Assembly: GCF_013204795.1 (NCBI RefSeq)
Contig: NZ_JABMKW010000018.1
Coordinates: 620,001-684,000 of the forward strand
DNA: 64,000 bases
Direction: 5' to 3'
Origin: Pedobacter panaciterrae
GTDB lineage: Bacteria > Bacteroidota > Bacteroidia > Sphingobacteriales > Sphingobacteriaceae
In this document: positions 33,625-42,780 of the stretch, in pieces
How positions within the stretch are numbered: position 1 is the first letter of the stretch
How the letters are laid out: the number at the start of each line of letters is the position of its first letter
Notes under the pieces: model-generated
Database searches by the model: none
Seen by the model: the letters and a program-made list of their open reading frames with translations, nothing else
What the model was told of the DNA's origin: nothing
Position numbers and translations under genes: made by a program

Positions 33625-33987
33625 ATGAAAAGGACTTTGATGATTATTGCAGGCTTAATAGCCGGAGTTACATATAGCTATGGACAACAAGCCAGCCTGG
33701 TTCAGGATCAAAACCCCAGATACGAAGTGGCAAGAGCTAAATACATGAACATGTCCGACTCTTTAACCAGAGATCAGGGAACTACTGTTCAAAATACCTA
33801 TAAAGCATACGATTGGTACGAAGCAAGAGAAGAACGTCGTAAACTTCGTCGTGAGCGCAATTACGAGAGCAGCTTATACAGCTATCCCTATTATGGGAAC
33901 TCTTATTACTACCCATCGTTAAATTTCGGATGGGGCCGCCGTTATAACAGCCATTGGGGCTATTACGGAACGGGCTGGGGATGGTAA
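33625..33987 (+). CDS. Secreted small Tyr/Arg/Gly-rich protein
   Basis: 120 residues. A signal peptide ends at YSYGQQ. The mature part has an arginine-rich stretch (EAREERRKLRRER) and then a tail of Tyr, Gly, Trp and Ser. No known domain. It precedes lpoB and its lipoprotein neighbour on the same strand, 39 nt upstream. The aromatic tail could bind polymers, but that is a guess. Confidence 0.65.
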   Translation: MKRTLMIIAGLIAGVTYSYGQQASLVQDQNPRYEVARAKYMNMSDSLTRDQGTTVQNTYKAYDWYEAREERRKLRRERNYESSLYSYPYYGNSYYYPSLNFGWGRRYNSHWGYYGTGWGW

Positions 33988-34026
33988 CTAAAAATACAAC
34001 ATTTACATACAATCATATTTAATAAA

Positions 34027-34620
34027 ATGCAGTTAAAAAAAATATTAACCCTTGCTGCCATTGCAGTTTCTGGTATAATGATCTCTTCATGCTCCAGACA
34101 AGTAACAAGAATTAACACTACAGATACTGTTGATGTTAGCGGAAACTGGAACAATACAGATTCGAGAATGGTTGCTCAGGAAATGACCCAAAGTGTTTTG
34201 GGAGCCAAATGGCTGTCTACACATCTTGAAGCTAAAGCAGGTAAAAAACCTGTAGTGGTTGTTGGTCTTGTTCAAAACAAAAGTCATGAACATATAGACG
34301 CAGAAACATTTGTGAAAGATGTTGAACAGGCATTTGTTCAAAGTGAGCGTGTTCGTTTAGTGCAAGGGGGTAAGAAAAGAGAAGAGCTGCGTGCAGAGAA
34401 AGCCGACCAACAAGATAATGCTTCTGTTTCTACCATGAAGAAATTCGGATTGGAAAATGGCGCCGACTATATTTTGCAAGGGTCAATCAATTCTATTGTG
34501 GATTCACATAAACGCAAAAAAGTAGTTTATTATCAGGTAAACCTGGAGCTTACAGACATACAGACCAATGAGGTTGTATGGATAGGCGACAAGAAAATTG
34601 CTAAATACGTTAAGAACTAG
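34027..34620 (+). CDS. LpoB-like penicillin-binding-protein activator lipoprotein
   Basis: 197 residues. A lipobox at IMISSC puts the lipidated cysteine at 22. The conserved LpoB start VSGNWNNTDSRMVAQEM and core ADYILQGSINSIV and YQVNLELTDIQTNEVVW match the family that activates PBP1B in E. coli. Which synthase it would activate here is unknown. The next gene (COG3014) follows after 29 nt, a pairing known from Gammaproteobacteria. Confidence 0.85.
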   Translation: MQLKKILTLAAIAVSGIMISSCSRQVTRINTTDTVDVSGNWNNTDSRMVAQEMTQSVLGAKWLSTHLEAKAGKKPVVVVGLVQNKSHEHIDAETFVKDVEQAFVQSERVRLVQGGKKREELRAEKADQQDNASVSTMKKFGLENGADYILQGSINSIVDSHKRKKVVYYQVNLELTDIQTNEVVWIGDKKIAKYVKN

Positions 34621-34649
34621 CAGGATGCTGATCCGGCTAAAATAACAGT

Positions 34650-36083
34650 ATGACAAATAATAGTAAGAATAAGCTTAAGGCATCAGTTCTTTTAGGATTG
34701 ATGCTTTTTCTTTTTAGCTGTGCCTCTTATAATGAGAAAATCGCAGGTTATTATAAACAAATCGCGACTGGAAATTACAATGAGGCAGTTAAGGAGCTTG
34801 ATAAGAACCGCTTACTTCAGAAACCGCGGAATAAGCTGCTGTTTTTAATGGAGAAAGGGAAATCGAGCCACTTGATTGGTGATTATGAAAATAGCAACCG
34901 TTACTTTAATGAGGCCGACCAGCTATTGGAAAATGGAATTGGCGGTGCTATGGATGCGGTGGTGGGTACTCTTGTAAATCCCATGACACAGGCTTATAAA
35001 GGAGAAGACTTTGAAAAGTTTATGATCCATTATTATAAAGCGCTTAATTACCTGTATCTGCATAAAACCGAAGACGCCATAGTTGAGGCCCGAAGAATTA
35101 CTTTGCAATCGCAGGAACAAGGCGACAAGTTTAATGATAAAGAGAGCAGGTATTCTAAGGACGCATTTTCATTAATGCTTCAAGGCCTTATTTATGAAAG
35201 CGATGGAGACGTTAACAATGCTTTTATAGCCTACCGAAATGCTGCGGAGGTTTATTTGAAAAGCCCCGACAAAACGTATTACGGCACAACCCTGCCTAAA
35301 GAGCTTCAGTTGGATGTACTTAGAATGGCGGATGCAAATGGTTTTAAGGCTGAATTAATCCGGTTTGAGGAACTGTTTAACTTAAAATATCAACCAGAGC
35401 CATCATCAGAAGGAGGAACGCTTATTCTCTTTTGGGAAAATGGATTGGCACCTGTTAAGCAACAGGAAGAGTTTATTTTTTCCCTTATCAGAGGATCTAA
35501 TGGAGATTTGGTATTTACCAATGTAGCAGGCACCTTGTTTATTCCCTATAATACGGCCTATGGAAGTGGTGACATTAATTTAAACTCAGTTAATAGCCTT
35601 AGGGCTACATATCCTAAATACGTTGCTCAGCAGCCTTATTTTACAAGCGCGACTATTACTGACGGGCAGTCGACCATAAACTTTGAAAAGGCAGAAGATA
35701 TTAATCAGCTTGCGGTTAAAACACTTGATCAACGTTTTGCAAAGGAGATGGGGAAAGTGCTTACCCGTTTGGCGGTAAAGAAAAGTGCAGAATATGTACT
35801 TAAAGCCAGTGCTAAGGGAAATGGAAAGGACGGCAAAGACAATTCTTTACTTGAGGGGTTGGGTTTTGGAATGCAGTTGTATAGTTTGCTTTCGGAGAAA
35901 GCAGATACCCGAAACTGGCAAACCTTGCCTAGTGAGATCAGATATGCAAGAATCCCTTTAAAAAAAGGAGATAATACCATTACGCTTGATTTAAAAGGGG
36001 CTAATGGCAATAATGAAACAAAAACAATTAACATAACCGGAACCGGAAAAATGCAGTTTTATAACTACTCAACCCTGCGTTAA
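34650..36083 (+). CDS. COG3014-like lipoprotein with helical repeats
   Basis: 477 residues. The lipobox LFSC gives a lipidated Cys24. Residues about 30-220 are TPR-like helices (FMIHYYKALNYLYLHKTEDAIVEARR). The C-terminal half includes VKQQEEFIFSLIRGS and a small-residue-rich stretch. COG3014 members sit next to lpoB in several proteobacteria. Function unknown, and association with envelope growth is inferred from that neighbour. Confidence 0.78.
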   Translation: MTNNSKNKLKASVLLGLMLFLFSCASYNEKIAGYYKQIATGNYNEAVKELDKNRLLQKPRNKLLFLMEKGKSSHLIGDYENSNRYFNEADQLLENGIGGAMDAVVGTLVNPMTQAYKGEDFEKFMIHYYKALNYLYLHKTEDAIVEARRITLQSQEQGDKFNDKESRYSKDAFSLMLQGLIYESDGDVNNAFIAYRNAAEVYLKSPDKTYYGTTLPKELQLDVLRMADANGFKAELIRFEELFNLKYQPEPSSEGGTLILFWENGLAPVKQQEEFIFSLIRGSNGDLVFTNVAGTLFIPYNTAYGSGDINLNSVNSLRATYPKYVAQQPYFTSATITDGQSTINFEKAEDINQLAVKTLDQRFAKEMGKVLTRLAVKKSAEYVLKASAKGNGKDGKDNSLLEGLGFGMQLYSLLSEKADTRNWQTLPSEIRYARIPLKKGDNTITLDLKGANGNNETKTINITGTGKMQFYNYSTLR

Positions 36084-36114
36084 TAGTACATCCGGAAATA
36101 AAAAGAACAAAACT

Positions 36115-36378
36115 ATGCAACAGCCCTTCGACATTAGCATTGGAGATGTAGATTATGCCGTATTTCCAGAAGGAAATGATACTTATGTGATCTTTAAAGA
36201 CGGCAAAGAATACGTGCACATACAAAAAGACACCGACTTACAGTGGTTAAAGCTTGATCCGGAAACAGCTATTCCTGTTTTTGAAATAGATGAAGAAATC
36301 AACAACATCGGCAGAGAGATTATGGCTTACGTTCCTGAAGAGGAAGACGAAGAAGATCTGGAAGATGATCTTGATTAA
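36115..36378 (+). CDS. Small acidic conserved protein
   Basis: 87 residues, no signal peptide. An N-terminal beta-rich half (FDISIGDVDYAVFPEGNDTYVIFKDGKEYVHI) is followed by a strongly acidic tail (EEEDEEDLEDDLD). I recognise no family. It lies 31 nt downstream of the COG3014 lipoprotein gene, and its stop overlaps the end of the comM remnant. Confidence 0.65.
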   Translation: MQQPFDISIGDVDYAVFPEGNDTYVIFKDGKEYVHIQKDTDLQWLKLDPETAIPVFEIDEEINNIGREIMAYVPEEEDEEDLEDDLD

Positions 36379-36814
36379 CCAGCCCAACGGTCGCGGTCAA
36401 GGCTTCGGTAATGTATTGCTTCTGCCAGGTGCTCTAATTCAACATCCTGGCATCCTGCCAGATCTGCAATAGTTCTGGACACTTTTAGGATACGATCATA
36501 AGCCCGGGCGGATAGCCCCAGCTTTTCCATTGCCTGCTTTATCAATACTTGTCCGGCATTATTTATCTTGCAATTGCTGCTTCCCTTGAATTATCCGAGG
36601 GCAGCAAGCCTTTAAATCCGATCTTTTACCTCGGCTTTTTAAACCAGCCGATTGAATAGCGCTTAGCGCTTTCAGCCCATCTTAAACTTTCTTTAATGGC
36701 ATTGTCGGGCAAATCAACAATATGATGCCTGTTCCTGGCTTCGATACTTACTTCTATGGTAGTGGTTAAAGCATTAACCCCGAAAATAGCGCTTCCAAAC
36801 GTCTTGGTGAGCAT
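36375..36814 (-). pseudogene. comM: comM (YifB-like Mg-chelatase ATPase) remnant with internal deletions
   Basis: Minus-strand fragments of ComM survive. The N-terminal 50-odd residues (MLTKTFGSAIFGVNALTTTIEV and IVDLPDNAIKESL) run into a stop near 36626. A short middle scrap, GFKGLLPSDNSREAAIA, lies at about 36567-36620. The C-terminal Mg_chelatase_C end (GQVLIKQAMEKLGLSARAYDRILKVSRTIADLAG to a stop at 36375) follows in another frame. The ATPase core (about 350 residues, including Walker motifs) is gone. ComM is a branch-migration helicase for natural transformation, so this function is lost here unless another copy exists. The 36379-36893 gap holds this remnant and ffh's downstream flank only. 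Confidence 0.9.
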
Positions 36815-36893
36815 AATTTTGCATACAATATTGTACTGCTAAACGATACTGATTTAGACATTAAGTGGCTGAAATTTGTGAAATTTATTGAAA

Positions 36894-38234
36894 TTACATT
36901 TTGCCCTGAGGCATCTTTGGCATATTCCTCATCATTTTTGCAGCTGCGGCCGGGTTAGAGAATTGCTTCATCACCTTACGCATATCTTCAAATTGTTTGA
37001 TCAGTTTGGTTACCTCTTCGATTTTTGTTCCCGAACCTTTGGCAATACGTAAGCGTCTGCTTTGCTGAATGCTATCAGGGTTTTCGCGTTCGAATTTGGT
37101 CATCGACTGAATTACTGCCTCAACGCTTTTGAATGCATCATCTTCAATATCCACGTTCTTCATCATTTTGCCAACACCAGGTATCATGCCCATAAGGTCT
37201 TTCATGTTACCCATTTTTTTGATCTGCTGGATCTGATTGTAGAAGTCGTTAAAATCAAACTTGTTTTTACGGATTTTCTTTTGAAGTTCGGCAGCTTCTT
37301 TTTCGTCGAACTGCTGTTGTGCACGTTCAACAAGGGAAACTACGTCGCCCATGCCCAGGATCCTTGAGGCCATCCTTTCAGGATAGAATACATCAAGAGC
37401 TTCCATTTTCTCGCCTGTACCAATAAATTTGATCGGCTTGTTTACTACAGATTTAATTGATAGTGCAGCACCACCGCGGGTATCACCGTCTAATTTGGTT
37501 AATACAACTCCGGTAAAGTCTAATCTATCGTTAAATGCTTTTGCCGTGTTAACCGCATCCTGCCCGGTCATGGCATCAACAACAAACAGGATTTCGTGCG
37601 GTTTAGTACTGGCTTTTACGGCGGCGATCTCATCCATCATCTGCTCATCTATTGCTAAACGACCGGCCGTATCTATAATGATTACATTATTATTTTGTTT
37701 TTTACCTTCAGCAATACCTTCTAAGGCTATGCCAACGGGATCTTTAGAAGCAATGTTCGAATAAACAGGCACTCCAATCTGCTCACCTAAAATCTGCAAC
37801 TGATCTACTGCAGCAGGGCGATATACGTCGCCAGCTACCAATAGTGGTTTCTTGCCTTTACTTTTAAGGAAGTTGGCTAATTTACCGGTAAATGTAGTTT
37901 TACCAGCACCGTTTAACCCGGCAATAAGTATAATAGTAGGATTGTTCTTTAAATCTAATTCCGTTACCTCGCCACCCATTAAAGCGGTAAGTTCATCGTT
38001 CATTACCTTAGTAAGTAACTGGCCTGGCGAAACGGCTGTAAGAACATTTAAGCCTAATGCTTTCTCTTTTACCTCATCGGTAAAGCTTTTAGCTGTTTTA
38101 TAATTTACGTCGGCGTCTAATAAGGCTTTACGGATTTCTTTCATGGTCTCGGCCACGTTGATCTCTGTAATACTTCCTTGTCCTTTTAAAACCTTAAACG
38201 CACGGTCTAACTTATCCTGTAAATTTTCAAACAT
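36894..38234 (-). CDS. ffh: Signal recognition particle protein Ffh
   Basis: 446 residues. The N domain, then the GTPase with GLNGAGKTTFTGKLA, DTAGRL and TKLDGDTRGG, and the methionine-rich M domain ending MMRNMPKMPQGKM. It binds signal peptides and 4.5S RNA and docks with FtsY. An exact -7 box lies 38 nt upstream. Confidence 0.97.
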   Translation of the reverse strand: MFENLQDKLDRAFKVLKGQGSITEINVAETMKEIRKALLDADVNYKTAKSFTDEVKEKALGLNVLTAVSPGQLLTKVMNDELTALMGGEVTELDLKNNPTIILIAGLNGAGKTTFTGKLANFLKSKGKKPLLVAGDVYRPAAVDQLQILGEQIGVPVYSNIASKDPVGIALEGIAEGKKQNNNVIIIDTAGRLAIDEQMMDEIAAVKASTKPHEILFVVDAMTGQDAVNTAKAFNDRLDFTGVVLTKLDGDTRGGAALSIKSVVNKPIKFIGTGEKMEALDVFYPERMASRILGMGDVVSLVERAQQQFDEKEAAELQKKIRKNKFDFNDFYNQIQQIKKMGNMKDLMGMIPGVGKMMKNVDIEDDAFKSVEAVIQSMTKFERENPDSIQQSRRLRIAKGSGTKIEEVTKLIKQFEDMRKVMKQFSNPAAAAKMMRNMPKMPQGKM

Positions 38235-38271
38235 TTTCTTTAATGCTTAGTGTTCAATTTTTTGTGAATTG

Positions 38272-38279
38272 CAAAGTTA
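38272..38279 (-). promoter_or_regulatory. Putative -7 box (TAACTTTG) for ffh
   Basis: An exact TAnnTTTG match on the minus strand in the ffh/DUF3078 gap, followed 38 nt later by the ffh ATG. Confidence 0.5.
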
Positions 38280-38329
38280 TTAATTTTGCATGATACAGAT
38301 AACAATATCGGTAATCTTTATGTAGAATA

Positions 38330-39328
38330 TTAACGAGGGAAGGTAAATGCCACACCTAGCGCTAGCGCCTGACTCGCCTGAATCTCCGGATCGGAGTCTT
38401 TATCAAATAATCCTACGCCCGTAAGTGTCACATTCATTAATCTGTTTATCTGAGATCTTAACTCTACATCTAAACGATGATCAACGTGTACCAAGGGCCT
38501 GTCGTACGGAATAAACATTTGGTATCTGGCTTTCAGATTTACATTCTTAAATATTTGCTTGTCAAAATTACTTACGATCTGAAAAGCGAGCTCGTTCTTG
38601 AAGTTTTTGCCGCGTTCCACACCATAATTACCTCCATTATACTGTTGATTGACAGTTGTGTCCAGTTTAAATGTCTGTTTTGCAGTACCTGTACCAATCC
38701 TTGTTGAAAAATACCCAACAGGCTTATATTCGAAACCGATTGATTCGGTTAAATATCCTGGGGACATGAATTTAGAAACAAGAGAGGCTTGCTCTTCGTT
38801 GTTACCGTCTCTATAATAGGCATAACCTCTATCAAACTGCGACTCAAACGTAACCGACCCAAAGAAATACCAGCTTTTAGATAATCTTAAATCTGCTTTA
38901 TTATCCCAGAAAATCCTATCCCTTGTTTTCTTTTGCAGCTGGTCTTTGTTTTTGACTTTACCATACTCAAGCATTACCTCACTTATATAACCGTAGCCTT
39001 CTTTTCTATATTCAGCACGATAGTTAACAAGCCCGCCAACGGCAAGAGAGTTTACTCCCCCGGCTTTCCAGTTGTTTGAAAAGCTACCCTGATTGACGTT
39101 AATCCCAACAGAGGTTCTTATCTTCCAATAGTTGATTTTTTCGGCAATCACTACCGGTGGAATTTTTACAGGTGTATAGTTCAGTATTCCTGTCCTTGAT
39201 GGTAAAGGACTACGCTTTAGTTTTATCTCCAGGCCTTTGGTTTCAATAGGCACAGTATCAATCTCCTGAGCGATCAGGCTTGACGAGGTGATAAACAGTA
39301 ACAAGAGGCAGATATTAAAACTCTTCAT
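38330..39328 (-). CDS. DUF3078 outer-membrane-like protein
   Basis: 332 residues from the ATG at 39328. A signal peptide ends at LIAQE. The rest is beta-rich with the DUF3078 hallmark NWKAGGVNSLAVGGLVNY. The alternating strands and terminal Phe-Pro-Arg suggest a barrel. Role unknown. A start at 39346 (MFFFVV) would give six extra residues and is less usual for a signal peptide. Confidence 0.78.
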   Translation of the reverse strand: MKSFNICLLLLFITSSSLIAQEIDTVPIETKGLEIKLKRSPLPSRTGILNYTPVKIPPVVIAEKINYWKIRTSVGINVNQGSFSNNWKAGGVNSLAVGGLVNYRAEYRKEGYGYISEVMLEYGKVKNKDQLQKKTRDRIFWDNKADLRLSKSWYFFGSVTFESQFDRGYAYYRDGNNEEQASLVSKFMSPGYLTESIGFEYKPVGYFSTRIGTGTAKQTFKLDTTVNQQYNGGNYGVERGKNFKNELAFQIVSNFDKQIFKNVNLKARYQMFIPYDRPLVHVDHRLDVELRSQINRLMNVTLTGVGLFDKDSDPEIQASQALALGVAFTFPR

Positions 39329-39400
39329 TACTACAAAGAAAAACAAAAATGTGACTTATTAAAAGTTTATTAATAAACTAATTGCAAAACTTACTCTTAT

Positions 39401-39736
39401 CTATGGTTTTTTACTGACGAAACGAATCCACGCAAATGCTTTTCTATGAGATAAATACGATAGATCAGCATCAAAACAGTATGCTTCTTTTTCAAAAGGG
39501 ATATTGAAATAAGCTAAATAATGATTTTTATATCTGATCAGATTGATCAGGTACATTAGTAAATACAAAAAATAAAAAGGAAGAATAAGCAACTCAAGCT
39601 GTTGTCTAAAATGTATCCGCTCATGATTAATTAATACCTTATCAACCTTTAGCGTCTTGTTTTTTAGAATGATGAAAGGGAAAATAGCCATTGCATTGGC
39701 CGGTAGTTTGGATAATATGAGAAAGAAGGGCCTCAA
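39401..39736 (-). CDS. Tiny membrane protein with HEXXH motif
   Basis: 111 residues. HERIH at 38-42 is an HEXXH zinc motif, followed by QQLE, a hydrophobic segment (about 50-68) and FEKEAY (81-86), which could supply the third ligand. An N-terminal hydrophobic stretch precedes it. It may be a minimal membrane metallopeptidase, which is inferred. The start overlaps the upstream carboxypeptidase-regulatory-like gene by 4 nt (ATGA), so they are coupled. Confidence 0.7.
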   Translation of the reverse strand: MRPFFLILSKLPANAMAIFPFIILKNKTLKVDKVLINHERIHFRQQLELLILPFYFLYLLMYLINLIRYKNHYLAYFNIPFEKEAYCFDADLSYLSHRKAFAWIRFVSKKP

Positions 39737-40485
39737 AACTCTTCTACTTTTATTTTAGGGAGTGGTTGTAATCTAAAAGCAGCCGGATTCCGCTTATAGC
39801 TGGCATAGCTGTTCCTTAAATATACAACAAAAGCATAATCTGAAGCGGTTAAAACGAATTGATAAGTAGGTCGGTATTGTTGCATAAAATCTTCCATTTC
39901 ATAGTCGCCTAATTGCAGTACCTTCTTAACATAATCTGGCGTAAACCTATAATCTATAATCGCCTCATGGTAATCCCGCTCAAGTATTTTTTGAAGATGG
40001 CGGGCATTTTTACCATCTCTGCTGAGCAGATTGTAAATTGCATCAATACCCAAACCTGCGCCTCCCAATCCAAGATTAAGCAAATCTTTTGCTTTACCCT
40101 TGTCCAGCGCATACTTATACTCTTTTAATGTATTGGCGTGCGATTCTTTAGGAGTATATTTTCGGCCGGTAATAGATACCTCACGTAAGTTAATTCCTAG
40201 CGATTTCAATTGAAAGTACACTGCTTTCTGACCATTATGAATAAGCGTATCGACTGCATAACCTTGCAATACTGCATACAGCGTGTCGCCTACGGCAGCA
40301 TTTATAGAAAACTCGCCCTTTGGGGTATTGTAAATCCCTTCGTCTTTGCTGGCGTTGTAGATGTATACTTTAGCCAGGCGAAGTTTGGAATCTTTGTCGA
40401 CCACAAAGCCTTTTACCGTATTGGTTTGGGCAGTTGCAGTAAGCGCAATGCAATAAAGGAGTAATAACAGGCTAAAAAATCTCAT
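39733..40485 (-). CDS. Secreted protein with carboxypeptidase-like regulatory domain
   Basis: 250 residues. A signal peptide ends at ATAQT. A CarboxypepD_reg-like domain covers about 22-108 (VKGFVVDKDSKLRLAKVYIYNASKDEGIYNTPKGEFSI). A helical C-terminal part has no clear family. It is followed by the HEXXH protein with a 4-nt overlap. Function unknown. Confidence 0.75.
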   Translation of the reverse strand: MRFFSLLLLLYCIALTATAQTNTVKGFVVDKDSKLRLAKVYIYNASKDEGIYNTPKGEFSINAAVGDTLYAVLQGYAVDTLIHNGQKAVYFQLKSLGINLREVSITGRKYTPKESHANTLKEYKYALDKGKAKDLLNLGLGGAGLGIDAIYNLLSRDGKNARHLQKILERDYHEAIIDYRFTPDYVKKVLQLGDYEMEDFMQQYRPTYQFVLTASDYAFVVYLRNSYASYKRNPAAFRLQPLPKIKVEEF

Positions 40486-40535
40486 TGAAGATACAAAACT
40501 ACAAGATAACTATCTGCGCTTAATAAACATTAACA

Positions 40536-41441
40536 TTATTTAACTAACACAAGCTTTTGCCCAATCTTAATGCCCGTGTCTGCAAGGTTGTTCAGTGCTT
40601 TTATATCATCCACTGAGATGTTAAAGCGTTTTGATATGTTGTAAAGGGTGTCTCCCTGTTTTACCGTGTAAGGATTCTCCAGGGTTGTTGAGCCAACAGG
40701 ATCAGGAGTGTTAATTACTACAGCAGGGGTACCTATTTTTAATGTATCAGGAGTTTTAATTACTTGTTTTGAAGGAGGTGTAGCCACAGGGGTGAATTTT
40801 TTCTTTTCCTGAGGGATGTTCGCGTTGATTTCTGAGAAAACACGGTCTTCGCGTTTTAGTTTTTCATTCTCAGATTCTGGCAGATCATAAAAATATAACT
40901 GATACTTTTCGATAGTATTTATCAGCAGATCCGGATACTTAGGGTTTGTAGCATAGCCAGCTTGTTTTAAACCTACAGCCCAGTTTTTATAATCGTTTTT
41001 ATCAAGCTCAAAAAGAGCACTGTAACGCTTTCTTCTTAAGAATTCAGAATGATCCCTGTAAGATTCTCTGGCATCTTTATAAACCCGAAAACAGTCATTA
41101 GCCTTATCGTCGTCTTTATAATATCCCTTTCCTTTCCATTCAGAAGTACATTTGATGCCAAAGTGGTTGTTCGCATATTTTGCTAAACTGCTATTCCCAC
41201 TTCCCGATTCAATAATGCCCTGGGCAAGTGTAATACTTGCCGGAATGCCATATTTATTCATCTCTTCAATTGCTACGCCTTTAAATTCATCGATATACAT
41301 TACTGTAGTACGCGATTTATATTCCGGGTTTGCTTTGTCTGCAGCTTTTTCGATTGCTTTATTGTTGCGACTGTACTTTTTTGTTTTACAGGCAGAAAAA
41401 AATAGCACTGCGGAGGCCAGGATGATTATTCTTTTGTTCAT
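40536..41441 (-). CDS. Glucosaminidase (GH73) lipoprotein with C-terminal LysM
   Basis: 301 residues. The lipobox FFSAC gives a lipidated Cys18. A FlgJ/GH73-like domain contains TLAQGIIESGSGNSSLAKYANNHFGIK with the catalytic Glu78. One LysM at about 257-301 (YTVKQGDTLYNISKRFN to GQKLVLVK) binds peptidoglycan. It would cleave the glycan of peptidoglycan for remodelling. The ATG overlaps the preceding paralog's stop by 1 nt. Confidence 0.88.
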   Translation of the reverse strand: MNKRIIILASAVLFFSACKTKKYSRNNKAIEKAADKANPEYKSRTTVMYIDEFKGVAIEEMNKYGIPASITLAQGIIESGSGNSSLAKYANNHFGIKCTSEWKGKGYYKDDDKANDCFRVYKDARESYRDHSEFLRRKRYSALFELDKNDYKNWAVGLKQAGYATNPKYPDLLINTIEKYQLYFYDLPESENEKLKREDRVFSEINANIPQEKKKFTPVATPPSKQVIKTPDTLKIGTPAVVINTPDPVGSTTLENPYTVKQGDTLYNISKRFNISVDDIKALNNLADTGIKIGQKLVLVK

Positions 41442-42121
41442 TATAGTCTAAGTTTTTGTCCGGGTTTAAGTGCAGCGCCTTTTAACCCATTTTTTTTCAT
41501 TAGTGAGGCTGCGGTTGTTCCCCTCAATTTTGCTATTTTATTCAGGCTATCGCCTCTTTTAACCGTATATGTTGATCTTGAGGTTTTTGCTGATCTGGAT
41601 CTGGTGGCAACGACAGGTGCAGGTTGTTCAACATAATCGTCGGGCCGTTCATCGTATTGAGAAAGGTCATTTTTTTTAATGATCCCAATGATCTGTGATG
41701 CCCATGTTCTGCTTCTGGCATAGCCACCACGCTGTATACCTCTGGCCCAGTTTCTGTAATCAAACTGGTCATATTTCTCGAAAAGTGAAGTAAAGGACGA
41801 TCGGCTTTTTAAGAATTCCAGAAAGCTATCATAAGACTTCTGAACAGAAGGATAACCCTTATAGGATGAACGGATTTCGGTATTGCTGTTCGCGCCTTTG
41901 ATCCCGAAATGATTGTTAAGGTATCGGGCAATTTTACTTGTACCAGATGCTGATTCGTGTATGGCAACAGCAAGAATAACACTGGCAGGTATTTTATGTT
42001 CCCGCATCAGTGTTTGAGCATATTCAGCATGCTCTGCAATATATTCTGCTGTGGTTTGGGCGCCTACACTAAATGTTATGGAGATAGCACTAAGCCAAAC
42101 TAACAGTAATGATTTAAACAT
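41441..42121 (-). CDS. Secreted glucosaminidase (GH73) with C-terminal LysM, paralog
   Basis: 226 residues. A signal peptide ends at SVGAQ. The GH73-like domain shows AVAIHESASGTSKIARYLNNHFGIK with Glu57 in the catalytic position. LysM at about 184-226 (YTVKRGDSLNKIAKLRG). It is a paralog of the next gene, soluble rather than lipidated, and the start is 3 nt from the O-methyltransferase stop. Likely partner enzymes in wall turnover. Confidence 0.87.
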   Translation of the reverse strand: MFKSLLLVWLSAISITFSVGAQTTAEYIAEHAEYAQTLMREHKIPASVILAVAIHESASGTSKIARYLNNHFGIKGANSNTEIRSSYKGYPSVQKSYDSFLEFLKSRSSFTSLFEKYDQFDYRNWARGIQRGGYARSRTWASQIIGIIKKNDLSQYDERPDDYVEQPAPVVATRSRSAKTSRSTYTVKRGDSLNKIAKLRGTTAASLMKKNGLKGAALKPGQKLRL

Positions 42122-42124
42122 ACC

Positions 42125-42760
42125 TTATTTTTTTCTGATGATAAATAACCCATCTCTAACAGGCAAAATGAGTTTTTCTACACGGTCATCTGCCGCAATT
42201 TTGTCATTAAATGTAGTGATATTTTTAGTGTCTTTATCCTGATTGGTGTTCAGTACTTTTCCACTCCATAGCACATTATCCACTATAATAAGCCCACCAG
42301 GCCTGATTCTGTTGAAAACAAGATCATAGTAAGTGCCATTGTTTTTCTTATCAGCATCAATAAACACAAGGTCGAAGGTTTCTTCCAATGAATTCACAGT
42401 TTGGGTTGCATCGCCAAGAATGTATTTTATTTTGTTGTTATAGTCAGATTGAGCAAAGTTATGGCGTACCATGTCTTCGAGCTCCTCATTTATATCCAGT
42501 GTATAAATAATCCCTGTCTCTGTTAATCCTTCAGCAAGGCAAAGGGTGGCATAGCCGGTAAAGGTGCCGATTTCTAAAATTCGGTTAGGGCTTACCATTT
42601 TACTTAAAAAGCTAAGCACCCGTCCCTGATAATGGCCTGAAAGCATGCGGGGCATCAGCACTTTTAAATTGGTCTCTCTGTCTATTTTTTGCAGCAACTC
42701 GCTTTCTGGCTCACAGTAATTAAGCAAAAGCTGTTGCATGTCATCGCTGATTAGGCTCAT
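42125..42760 (-). CDS. SAM-dependent O-methyltransferase
   Basis: 211 residues of the caffeoyl-CoA OMT-like family. Motif I is ILEIGTFTGYATLCLAEGL. Later motifs are TLDINEE, DLVFIDADKKN and IRPGGLIIVDNVLWSGKV, with the metal-binding aspartate/asparagine set. The acceptor is unknown. Same strand as ruvX upstream, with 20 nt between. Confidence 0.9.
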   Translation of the reverse strand: MSLISDDMQQLLLNYCEPESELLQKIDRETNLKVLMPRMLSGHYQGRVLSFLSKMVSPNRILEIGTFTGYATLCLAEGLTETGIIYTLDINEELEDMVRHNFAQSDYNNKIKYILGDATQTVNSLEETFDLVFIDADKKNNGTYYDLVFNRIRPGGLIIVDNVLWSGKVLNTNQDKDTKNITTFNDKIAADDRVEKLILPVRDGLFIIRKK

Positions 42761-42780
42761 ATAATTTTAATAAATGCAAT

